Below are positions 1-7,539 of a DNA stretch of 64,000 nt, one piece after another. Within the stretch, counting starts at the first letter, position 1. The number at the start of each line of letters is the position of its first letter. This DNA comes from a bacterium SCSIO 12643 (GTDB lineage: Bacteria > Bacteroidota > Bacteroidia > Flavobacteriales_G > Salibacteraceae). A program made the translations under genes and the position numbers. The notes below the pieces were generated by a model. The model made no database searches. It had not been told where the DNA came from and saw only the letters and a program-made list of their open reading frames with translations. Where the stretch lies: NCBI GenBank assembly GCA_024398135.1, contig CP073750.1, positions 806,001 to 870,000 on the forward strand, given 5' to 3'.

Positions 1-1
1 T

Positions 2-271
2 CATATTCATGGGACGCACAAGACTAAATGGATGGATCATAATACCTACTACAAACATTTAGGGCTTTATGGATATACACCTAAAGCCTTAGAGCAATTT
101 GCTCGACTTCCACAAACCAATTTAGAACTTACGGAAAGTTTGGAACAAAACAGATGGATCGAAAATGGTGGTAATATTAAATTGGCCATCACCCAATACG
201 ATAGTATTCCTGTGGATACTATTGATGACCTGGAAAGAGTTCGTAAAATTGTCAGAGAAAGGCAAAAGTAA
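2..271 (+). CDS. kdsB: 3-deoxy-manno-octulosonate cytidylyltransferase, 3' end (5' truncated by window edge)
   Basis: KdsB activates Kdo as CMP-Kdo in the cytoplasm for the inner core of lipopolysaccharide. Only the last 89 codons are present; the frame is open through the left edge of the window. What is visible matches the C-terminal part of the family: the HKTKW...YYKHLGLYGY segment, the LEQNRWIENG helix and the closing VDTIDDLERV, which is the usual VDTPEDLE region before the last helix. A Met at 32 is internal, not the start, because the conserved family sequence continues upstream of it. The gene is followed by an independent promoter and a riboswitch, so it is probably the last gene of its transcript. 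No terminator hairpin is evident between its stop and the next promoter. Confidence 0.88.
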   Translation, partial: HIHGTHKTKWMDHNTYYKHLGLYGYTPKALEQFARLPQTNLELTESLEQNRWIENGGNIKLAITQYDSIPVDTIDDLERVRKIVRERQK

Positions 272-305
272 GCTACAGCATAGTTAACCCTATCCAAAAA
301 CCATC

Positions 306-313
306 TACATTTG
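306..313 (+). promoter_or_regulatory. Bacteroidota -7 promoter element for the TPP-riboswitch transcript
   Basis: TACATTTG matches the Bacteroidota consensus TAnnTTTG. A start a few bases downstream would begin the transcript right at the 5' edge of the riboswitch. I see no convincing -33 TTTG partner. Confidence 0.6.
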
Positions 314-318
314 CCACA

Positions 319-403
319 TATTCGGGGTGCTTTTAAAGCTGAGATTATACCCGTTCCCGCATGGGGATATACCTGATCCGGATAATGCTGGCGTAGGTAA
401 ATA
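319..403 (+). promoter_or_regulatory. TPP (THI-box) riboswitch
   Basis: The conserved thi-box sequences occur in the right order and spacing: GGGGTGC at 324-330, GCTGAGA at 338-344, ACCTGATCCGGATAATGC at 371-388, then TGGCGTAGG at 389-397. Flanking TATT/AATA can form P1. This aptamer class binds thiamin pyrophosphate and lowers expression of thiamin genes. No terminator hairpin with a U-run follows before the start codon at 460, so control may be at translation. A 7-bp pairing of 319-325 with CCGAATA at 416-422 competes with P1 and could be the switching helix (inference). Confidence 0.93.
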
Positions 404-459
404 GTTATCTCGATTCCGAATACGTATATATTTTATTATTCATTCTAATACTTTTAGAA

Positions 460-2940
460 ATGCGTATTTTTTCATTCAAATTTATTCTCACATTTATAAT
501 TGTTGTTTTACAATTTTCACTTTCCGCACAACACTCTATTTCGGGAAAGGTCACAGATACACAACAAAAACCACTTATCGGAGCTACTGTTTATATTAAA
601 GGAACGTATACAGGAGCATCTACTAATATTCATGGACAGTACAATATTAAAAGTGTACCCGAAGGTAAACTAACCATTGTTGCATCCTATCTGGGGTATC
701 AACTCATTGAGAAAACAATTACGGTAAAGAAAGCAATCACCAATCTTAACTTTGAACTACCAGTATCAGCTGTTAGTATGGAAAAAGATGTGGTCGTAAC
801 AGCCAATAAAGCTACCATTCAGACACCTATTGCTTTTCAAGATTTGGATAGTACATATTTGTCCGAGAACAATATCGGTGTAGACTTACCTTACATTCTT
901 CAAAATGCTACTTCAGTTGTTGCTTCAAGTGATGCCGGGAATGGTATTGGTTATACATCCATGCGTATTCGAGGTAGCGATGCCACTCGTATTAACGTAA
1001 CCATTAATGGAATTCCTTTTAATGACCCTGAGAGTCAGGGTACCTTCTTTGTAAACCTTCCAGATATTGCCACTTCTGCGAATGATATTCAAATTCAGAG
1101 AGGCGTGGGGACATCTACCAATGGCGCAGGAGCTTTTGGTGCCAGTGTAAATATCAATACTACTGATTTAATCAAAGAGGCTTATGGAAAATATACTTTT
1201 GGAATTGGTTCTTTCAATACTTTAAGAAACTCGCTTTCTTTTGGTACCGGACTTACTGAAAATGGATTCGCTTTTGATGGTCGATTATCCTTGATTTCAT
1301 CTGATGGCTATATTGATCGTGCAACAGCAGATTTAAAATCGTACTATGCGAAAGCCGGTTATTATGGCAAAAAATTCTCCGCAAAATTCATCACATTTGG
1401 AGGAAATGAAAGAACGTATCAATCATGGAATGGAGTTCCTCAAGAATATTTAGATACCAACCGCACCTTCAATCCGTACAACTATAAAGATCAGGTGGAT
1501 AATTATTCACAAACGCATTATCAGTTGCATTTAAACTATGCGATCAATACGCATTGGAAAGCTTCTATTTCCGGATTTTATATTTTAGGTAAAGGCTATT
1601 ACGAAGAATATAAAGGAACCGATTACAATACTTTGTTGGAAGGAAGCCGTGAAGATTTTGCTGATTATGGTTTAAATCCTCTAATTATTGGTGGAGATAC
1701 AATCACAGAAACCAACCTGATTCGAAGAAGATGGTTAGATAACAATTTCGGGGGTATGGTATTTAATGTAACCTATTCGAAAAATAATATTAAAGGTGTT
1801 ATTGGTGGTGGATACAATCAATATTCCGGAGATCATTTTGGTGAGATCATCTGGGCAGAATATGCTTCAAATTCCCAAAAAGGCCATCGCTATTACGACA
1901 ATACCGGTGATAAAACAGATTGGAATATTTATGGCAAAGTAAATTGGCAAACTACTGAAAAAATCAACGTTTTTGCAGATCTTCAATTGCGTCAGGTAGG
2001 GTATAAAGTTTCTGGAATTGACAATGACCTTAGAACTTTAAATGTGGATACGACTTTAACGTTCTTCAATCCAAAAGCTGGTATTTCTTATACCTTCAAC
2101 AATGAGTCGCAATCTTACATTTCTGTCGCGGTAGCCAATCACGAGCCAAATCGTAATGACTATATCGATGCACCACCTGGCATTACCCCAAAACATGAAA
2201 CACTTATAGATTTTGAAGGTGGATATAGATATGCCAATAACAAATGGGCTTTTAACGGAAACCTTTACTATATGGCGTACGACAATCAACTTGTACTAAC
2301 CGGAGCTGTAAATGATGTGGGTGGAGCGATTAGACAAAATGTAGATCAAAGTTTTAGACGCGGGGTTGAATTGGAATTGGGATATCAAATTACCAAAAAG
2401 CTTTCACTGAGTTTAAACGGTACATTTAGCCAGAATAAAATTAACTCTTTCACCCGTTATACAGATGATTGGTATAATGGTGGTCAAGTACAAACTGAAC
2501 TGAAAGATACTGACATTGCATTTTCTCCAAATATCATTGCAGGTGGAATTCTATCATACAAAACACCTATGTTTAACAAAAATGATGAATTAGAGGTGGC
2601 GTTAATCTCAAGATACGTTGGATCACAATATATTGACAATACACAAAGTGATGAACGCAAGCTGGATGCCTATTTCACTTCAGATTTACGTCTACAATAT
2701 TCTTTAAGTGATTTTGGATTACGTAAAATGAATATCAATTTCACCGTTAGAAATATCACTAATTTACTATATGTAAGTAATGCATGGGCCTATACGTTTG
2801 TATATCCGGATAGCGGTTGGGATCCATCTGATGGAAACCCATATGTTCAGAAAAACAGTGAACCAAATGGATATCAAATGGTTGGATTATTCCCTCAGGC
2901 TGGCACCAACTTTATGCTTGGTCTTACTCTTGATTTCTAA
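460..2940 (+). CDS. TonB-dependent receptor under TPP riboswitch control, probable thiamin transporter
   Basis: An 826-residue outer-membrane receptor for active uptake powered by TonB-ExbBD. It has a signal peptide (about residues 1-24, ending LSAQ), a carboxypeptidase-regulatory-like domain (about 26-110, with ISGKVTDTQQKPLIGATVYI), a plug domain (about 120-235, including MRIRGSDATRINV and NGIPFNDPESQ) and a 22-strand-type barrel ending in the usual C-terminal Phe (LGLTLDF). The substrate is not readable from the protein itself. The TPP riboswitch in its leader makes thiamin or a phosphate ester the best guess, in line with the THI-box-regulated outer-membrane receptor (Omr1) predicted for Bacteroidota. 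It stands alone: no pnuT or thiamin kinase gene follows, and a terminator closes the unit. Confidence 0.88.
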   Translation: MRIFSFKFILTFIIVVLQFSLSAQHSISGKVTDTQQKPLIGATVYIKGTYTGASTNIHGQYNIKSVPEGKLTIVASYLGYQLIEKTITVKKAITNLNFELPVSAVSMEKDVVVTANKATIQTPIAFQDLDSTYLSENNIGVDLPYILQNATSVVASSDAGNGIGYTSMRIRGSDATRINVTINGIPFNDPESQGTFFVNLPDIATSANDIQIQRGVGTSTNGAGAFGASVNINTTDLIKEAYGKYTFGIGSFNTLRNSLSFGTGLTENGFAFDGRLSLISSDGYIDRATADLKSYYAKAGYYGKKFSAKFITFGGNERTYQSWNGVPQEYLDTNRTFNPYNYKDQVDNYSQTHYQLHLNYAINTHWKASISGFYILGKGYYEEYKGTDYNTLLEGSREDFADYGLNPLIIGGDTITETNLIRRRWLDNNFGGMVFNVTYSKNNIKGVIGGGYNQYSGDHFGEIIWAEYASNSQKGHRYYDNTGDKTDWNIYGKVNWQTTEKINVFADLQLRQVGYKVSGIDNDLRTLNVDTTLTFFNPKAGISYTFNNESQSYISVAVANHEPNRNDYIDAPPGITPKHETLIDFEGGYRYANNKWAFNGNLYYMAYDNQLVLTGAVNDVGGAIRQNVDQSFRRGVELELGYQITKKLSLSLNGTFSQNKINSFTRYTDDWYNGGQVQTELKDTDIAFSPNIIAGGILSYKTPMFNKNDELEVALISRYVGSQYIDNTQSDERKLDAYFTSDLRLQYSLSDFGLRKMNINFTVRNITNLLYVSNAWAYTFVYPDSGWDPSDGNPYVQKNSEPNGYQMVGLFPQAGTNFMLGLTLDF

Positions 2941-2960
2941 AAACTGATAACTATTTCCAT

Positions 2961-3003
2961 CCCTCAAATGCACTGGAAACACTGACATTTGAGGGATTTT
3001 TCA
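2961..3003 (+). terminator. Rho-independent terminator of the TonB receptor gene
   Basis: Perfect 10-bp inverted repeat CCCTCAAATG (2961-2970) / CATTTGAGGG (2986-2995) followed by a T-rich run, 21 bases after the stop codon. Confidence 0.88.
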
Positions 3004-3100
3004 TTCTTTTCCAACTACTTTTCCGCCCCTGTTCATTCATAATTCTCCGTCTGGGCATATGAATATTTAAAAATCACCCTCCAATAACAGCCAAAATATC

Positions 3101-3114
3101 GACCTAATTAGGTC
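3101..3114. repeat. Perfect 14-bp palindrome in the intergenic region
   Basis: GACCTAATTAGGTC is identical to its own reverse complement, the form expected of a binding site for a dimeric repressor. It lies about 150 bases upstream of the promoter of the unknown gene starting at 3300. The 359-base gap it sits in (2941-3299) also holds the terminator, a TTGTTAA/TTAACAA inverted repeat (3189-3195/3204-3210) and the promoter at 3250; I see no coding sequence there. Confidence 0.45.
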
Positions 3115-3249
3115 TGCATACTTCACCACATCACTCTTCAATAGATTGATTGACCGAATTTTATTGCGCAATTCACAAGATTACCAAATTGTTAATAACG
3201 ATGTTAACAAAGTTTTTAGAATGGTTAAAAACTCAGCTCATCTGACCAA

Positions 3250-3257
3250 TAAGTTTG
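3250..3257 (+). promoter_or_regulatory. Bacteroidota -7 promoter element for the gene at 3300
   Basis: TAAGTTTG matches TAnnTTTG, 42 bases before the ATG, giving a leader of about 35-40 nt. An AGGAG at 3288-3292, 7 bases before the ATG, looks like a Shine-Dalgarno, which is unusual in this lineage. Confidence 0.5.
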
Positions 3258-3299
3258 TAAGAGCAACACGGTTTTTATTCACCCAATAGGAGTAAATTA

Positions 3300-3842
3300 A
3301 TGTTTGGCGTTTTTTTTAAGAAAAAGATTACAGAGGAAAAATTAGTCGACTATTTCGTATTTTCTACAGTTAAAATGGTAGATGATGCATTCGAAGATGT
3401 TGCTGATATTATCTGTTCTGATCAGGAGTTTAAAACGCGTCCGGTTATCGATGCCAAGCATAGTGATCCGTTTCTTTGGATTGTCATTGCGGGTAACATG
3501 AAATTTATTCCACGCTATTTTAACGATTATCAGGATATTCGTCTTTTAGAGGAAGCGCATAGAAAGTTTGCCAGAATTCTGGATCTTCCTGTTGATGTCT
3601 TTAAATCAGAAATTAAAAAATACCAGAATCTTTTTTCTCGTTTAAATCATCCGTCAAAAAACACTTTGTATGCAATGTCCAAAGCTGTATTCCATAAATA
3701 TCATTTAAGTCAGTACCAGGATGAATATTTTAAGAAAATGGAGACTCCAAACCCGATTTTTCTTAAAAGATTAAATGAGCTTATGGAAGAGTTCCTTTTT
3801 AATTGGGAACAGTTTATCGAAGATTTTAAAATCGTTGAATAA
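3300..3842 (+). CDS. Conserved-looking cytoplasmic protein of unknown function
   Basis: A 180-residue protein that I do not recognise. It has no signal peptide or membrane segment and is rich in aromatic and charged residues, with helical character throughout. It begins MFGVFFKKKITEEKLVDYF and ends with a helical segment containing FLFNWEQFIEDF. Codon use looks like that of its neighbours, and the promoter and AGGAG before the ATG support a real gene. It is a single-gene unit, convergent with the glycosyltransferase gene that ends 4 bases away. A small regulatory or stress protein is possible, but nothing in the sequence shows it. Confidence 0.75.
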   Translation: MFGVFFKKKITEEKLVDYFVFSTVKMVDDAFEDVADIICSDQEFKTRPVIDAKHSDPFLWIVIAGNMKFIPRYFNDYQDIRLLEEAHRKFARILDLPVDVFKSEIKKYQNLFSRLNHPSKNTLYAMSKAVFHKYHLSQYQDEYFKKMETPNPIFLKRLNELMEEFLFNWEQFIEDFKIVE

Positions 3843-3845
3843 TTC

Positions 3846-4859
3846 TTAGCAAAAAAAGAAATAGTCTATCATTGACTTTTTCCCTTTTTCAGTAAAAAAC
3901 TTTTTGATCTCTCTCTGAGCCATTGGGTTCGCTACAGTCACAATGTTTTGAGCATTATTCATGTCTTCAAGTACATTTACATGCATCAAATGCTGTCCAT
4001 AAATTTGTTTCCCAATTTTCTTGGGGTTATCGCAAACCCATGTAAATGCAATATTCTTTTCAACCAGAGTATTGGCTATTCTTTTGCCCTTTTTACCTGC
4101 TCCCCATACCACCAATGATTTATTTAAGTCTAAATGAAGCTCAAGGAAATATTGTAGCTTGAGATCAATAAAAGTATGATCTGCATAGTTTACATGGGTT
4201 CGGGAAGTACGGCTAGAATAATCTCTCCATTGATGTAAAACCTGATCACAAGGGATACATCTCATATCATGTTTATAAAAGCGAAAAACCAGATCATAAT
4301 CTTCAGGATATAAATCCGCATTAAAACCGCCACATATATCGAAATCCGCAATATGCATCATCCAACAAGGGGATGGAATCACACATTCTTTGTATAGCTC
4401 CAGATAATTCTCTCCTTTTGCGGTTAAACGGTTGAGCCAATCTTCGTAGCTTTTGTACCCGGGCCCCACGCCTTGCTCTGAAAAATACTGTACCTGACCA
4501 ATGGCAATGTGTCCTCTTCCATTTCTGATTAACGAATTAAGCAACACTTCAAGCTTTTGAGACTCCATGATATCATCAGAATCCATTCTTGTTACATACG
4601 TACCCTTAGCATGAGAATATGCAGTACGCAAACCGGAAATAATTCCTTGCCCAGAATTCTTGAATAACTTTACTCTGGAATCCCTTTTACAGTATTCAGA
4701 AACGATCTGAAAGCTATTATCAGATGAATGATCGTCTACTAAAAGAATTTCCCAATTTGAATACGTTTGAGAAATTACTGAATCCAACATTTCGGGAAGA
4801 AATGCTGAAGTATTCTTAAATGGGGTTATTACGCTTATTAACGGTGTCTCTGTTTTCAC
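3846..4859 (-). CDS. Family 2 glycosyltransferase with an extra C-terminal nucleotide-binding-like domain
   Basis: A 337-residue GT-A fold enzyme expected to move a sugar from a nucleotide-sugar donor. Residues 1-110 show the family hallmarks: SVITPFKNTSAFLPEMLDSV, then LLVDDHSSDNS, then the metal-binding RMDSDD. A second region near 195-205 (YPEDYDLVFR) fits the catalytic-base ED motif. From about residue 245 a separate segment begins with LVVWGAGKKGKRIANTL, a glycine-rich Rossmann-type loop, and runs to the C-terminus; it is not part of the standard GT2 fold. The start is GTG, overlapping the lhgO stop as GTGA, so the two genes are translationally coupled. The acceptor is unknown. Confidence 0.85.
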   Translation of the reverse strand: MKTETPLISVITPFKNTSAFLPEMLDSVISQTYSNWEILLVDDHSSDNSFQIVSEYCKRDSRVKLFKNSGQGIISGLRTAYSHAKGTYVTRMDSDDIMESQKLEVLLNSLIRNGRGHIAIGQVQYFSEQGVGPGYKSYEDWLNRLTAKGENYLELYKECVIPSPCWMMHIADFDICGGFNADLYPEDYDLVFRFYKHDMRCIPCDQVLHQWRDYSSRTSRTHVNYADHTFIDLKLQYFLELHLDLNKSLVVWGAGKKGKRIANTLVEKNIAFTWVCDNPKKIGKQIYGQHLMHVNVLEDMNNAQNIVTVANPMAQREIKKFFTEKGKKSMIDYFFFC

Positions 4860-6088
4860 GACAGACTATGTGACTTCAAAAATTCAAAATGATTCTCAGC
4901 CATCTCTAAAATGTCATCACCAATAGCCAGAGAAGCCGTTGCTGCCGGTGATGGCGCATTTAATACGTGAATCGCATGATCATTTGTTACAATTCTAAAA
5001 TCATCTTTTGTATCCCCATCTTCTCTCAACAACAATGCTCTAACCCCAGAACCTCCAGGACGAATATCATCCATAGTCAGAGATGGAATAATTCTTTGTA
5101 ATGTCTTTAAGAATAATCTCTTTGAGAAAGCTCTACGTTGTTCATCGATACCAAACTTCATGTTCTTAAAGAACAATTTCCAGGTACCTGAATACCCTAA
5201 AGCTTCAGCTGTATCCTTCAAACTAAAATCAGTCTTTTTATATCCTTCTCTTTTAAATGTAAATACCGCTGATGGTCCACATTCAATATCACCATTGGTC
5301 ATCCTTGTAAAATGAACTCCCAAAAACGGGAATGCTGGATCTGGAACAGGATAAATCAGATTATTTACTTTGTGCTTTGCCTGATCAGTCAAAACATAAT
5401 AATCACCTCTAAAACCTACTACACGTTCTTTTAACTTGATTCCATCTTTTCGTGCCATTCTATCTGCCTGTAGCCCCGCACAGAAAATGAACTTTTTGGT
5501 CGTATATTCTCCTTTATCGGTAATCAATCTACTCCCCCTCTCTTCACGAATAAAATCTATTGCTTTTTCTCCCAAAAGAATTTTACTCTCTGGTTGAATC
5601 TGAAGCATTAACTCACCCATTTTAACAGTAGCCCCAACATAATCGATAATACCTGTTTGAGGAACCCAAATTCCACCAATAGACTCTACATGCGGTTCTA
5701 TTTCTTTTACCTCATCACCTGTCAAAAGTTTCAATCCATCTAAACCGTTGATCTTTCCTGTTTCCATGATTTTTTTCATGTATGGAATTTCTGATTCTTT
5801 AGTAGCAACAACCACCTTTCCACACACATCATGTTTAACACCATGTTCTTTCGCAAATGCAACGATTTCTTCTCTACCTTTCATGCAATTACGCGCCTTA
5901 TGGCTCCCCGGTGTATAATACAATCCTGAATGGATTACACCCGAATTATGTCCTGTTTGATGCGCTGACAAACTCTTTTCTTTTTCTACTAAAAGAATCT
6001 TTAAATCCGGATATTTCTTTTGAATTTTATATGCGGTAGCTGCACCTACAATTCCTCCTCCGATAATTGTAATATCAAACTGTGACAT
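4856..6088 (-). CDS. lhgO: L-2-hydroxyglutarate oxidase, FAD-dependent
   Basis: LhgO oxidises L-2-hydroxyglutarate to 2-oxoglutarate, either repairing a side product of malate dehydrogenase or serving lysine/glutarate breakdown, and passes electrons to the quinone pool. The 410-residue length is typical. It shows the FAD dinucleotide motif IIGGGIVGAATAYKI at residues 7-21, the HNSGVIHSGLYYTPGS segment of this family (about 48-63), and the C-terminal FAD-contact region RPGGSGVRALLL with VLNAPSPAATASLAIG. It is the first gene of a two-gene leftward unit with the glycosyltransferase; I cannot explain that pairing functionally. A -7 element lies 19 bases upstream of the ATG. Confidence 0.92.
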   Translation of the reverse strand: MSQFDITIIGGGIVGAATAYKIQKKYPDLKILLVEKEKSLSAHQTGHNSGVIHSGLYYTPGSHKARNCMKGREEIVAFAKEHGVKHDVCGKVVVATKESEIPYMKKIMETGKINGLDGLKLLTGDEVKEIEPHVESIGGIWVPQTGIIDYVGATVKMGELMLQIQPESKILLGEKAIDFIREERGSRLITDKGEYTTKKFIFCAGLQADRMARKDGIKLKERVVGFRGDYYVLTDQAKHKVNNLIYPVPDPAFPFLGVHFTRMTNGDIECGPSAVFTFKREGYKKTDFSLKDTAEALGYSGTWKLFFKNMKFGIDEQRRAFSKRLFLKTLQRIIPSLTMDDIRPGGSGVRALLLREDGDTKDDFRIVTNDHAIHVLNAPSPAATASLAIGDDILEMAENHFEFLKSHSLS

Positions 6089-6107
6089 AGACTTTATTTT
6101 TGCACAA

Positions 6108-6115
6108 CAAATTTA
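6108..6115 (-). promoter_or_regulatory. Bacteroidota -7 promoter element for lhgO
   Basis: Minus-strand TAAATTTG matches TAnnTTTG, 19 bases upstream of the lhgO ATG. Confidence 0.55.
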
Positions 6116-6152
6116 CGAATAGTCAATTAACCAACCTCTAACATAAGTCAGT

Positions 6153-7463
6153 TTAAACCGATTTGAAATTGTATTTCACGCGACTCATAACTACCACTGA
6201 AATAATAAAAAATATGGCTAAGAATAATGCTGAATTGTGCATATCGCCTGAAATCTCTTCAATAAATCCAAAGAAAAATGTTCCAATAACAATAGCTAAC
6301 TTTTCAGTTACATCATAGAAGCTAAAAAATGTAGTATGTTCTCCCTCTGATGGTAACATTTTAGAATAGGTGGACCTCGCTAAGGACTGGATTCCTCCCA
6401 TTACTAAACCAACCAAACCACCCATTGCATAGAACTTATATTCTACCAATGGATCATCTGCTTGCAGACTCCATGCGATTACTGTGATACTTGCCCATAC
6501 AATCAAAGCAATAATGATGGCCTTGATATTACCTAGCCTACCTGACAACCATGAAAACAGTTGTGATCCGGCAATCGCTAAAAACTGAATGATTAAGATT
6601 GTGGTAATCATTTGTGTGGTCCCCATTCCCAGAACTTTTGTTCCAAATGGAGTCGCCAATAATATAATAGTCTGCACTCCGGTACTCAACAAAAAGAACC
6701 CTAATAAAAAAGTCTTGATCCCTTTCATATCCTGAAACTTCTGCCAGGTCTGTAATAATTGCTTATATCCATCCCAAACATGGTACATTTTAATCTTCAC
6801 CTTACTACCCGATTTTGGCAATCCTCTAAATGTAATTTGAGCAAATCCTGCCCACCAAAGCGCTACTACTAAAAAACTAATCCTGGTAGCCATACCAGAA
6901 TCTGAAATACCAAAGACATCGTAAAACTGAATAAAGGCCATTACCAATATCATCAATAACGAACTTCCCAAATAGCCCATAGCAAACCCTTTTCCACTAA
7001 CTCTATCCTGATCTTTCTTAGGGACAATTTCTGGTAGATACGCATTGTAAAAAACCTGACTACCCCAAAAGCCAACACTTGCGATTACCGTTCCTAAAAT
7101 TCCAATCCATAACGTATCTACTCCGTCAAAAAAGAACAACATGGCTACAGCTCCTGCTCCCATGTAACAAAACTGTTTCAAAAACTCTTTCTTTCTTGAT
7201 GACAAATCCGCAATACCAGATAGAACCGGAGATAGCATCACTACAAGGAAAAAAGAAAATGACAAAGCGTAAGAATACAATACTGTATTGGTTATTTCTA
7301 TTCCGAAAAAATTGACCTGATCTGTTGTTTCAGAACTTGTAACTGCATTATAATAAATAGGGAAAATGGCTGTTGAAATCACCAGAGAATATACAGAGTT
7401 CGCCCAGTCGTAAAACATCCAGGCTTTGGCTGCTCTGGAATCTTTGGTTACTTTATCTTGCAT
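6153..7463 (-). CDS. MFS transporter, UMF1 (Atg22-like) family
   Basis: A 436-residue inner-membrane protein with about 12 hydrophobic segments. The N-terminal AWMFYDWANSVYS is the signature of the UMF1 branch of the major facilitator superfamily, related to fungal vacuolar Atg22. Loop motifs such as GIADLSSRKK between early helices fit the MFS loop 2-3 motif, and SLARSTYSKMLPSEGE between later helices is typical of UMF1. The substrate is unknown; fungal homologues export amino acids from the vacuole, but that does not carry over safely. It is separated from the OmpA gene upstream by a terminator, so it is probably transcribed alone. Confidence 0.88.
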   Translation of the reverse strand: MQDKVTKDSRAAKAWMFYDWANSVYSLVISTAIFPIYYNAVTSSETTDQVNFFGIEITNTVLYSYALSFSFFLVVMLSPVLSGIADLSSRKKEFLKQFCYMGAGAVAMLFFFDGVDTLWIGILGTVIASVGFWGSQVFYNAYLPEIVPKKDQDRVSGKGFAMGYLGSSLLMILVMAFIQFYDVFGISDSGMATRISFLVVALWWAGFAQITFRGLPKSGSKVKIKMYHVWDGYKQLLQTWQKFQDMKGIKTFLLGFFLLSTGVQTIILLATPFGTKVLGMGTTQMITTILIIQFLAIAGSQLFSWLSGRLGNIKAIIIALIVWASITVIAWSLQADDPLVEYKFYAMGGLVGLVMGGIQSLARSTYSKMLPSEGEHTTFFSFYDVTEKLAIVIGTFFFGFIEEISGDMHNSALFLAIFFIISVVVMSRVKYNFKSV

Positions 7464-7495
7464 TTCACGAAGCTATTTAAAAAACTTAGGTATAC

Positions 7496-7518
7496 AAAAA
7501 AGCGGCTATAAAGCCGCT
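7496..7518 (-). terminator. Rho-independent terminator of the OmpA-family gene
   Basis: AGCGGC (7501-7506) and GCCGCT (7513-7518) form a stem with a 6-base loop; read leftward it is followed by a U-run (plus-strand A-run 7496-7500). Confidence 0.82.
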
Positions 7519-7539
7519 TTTCTTAAGAATTTCATATTA

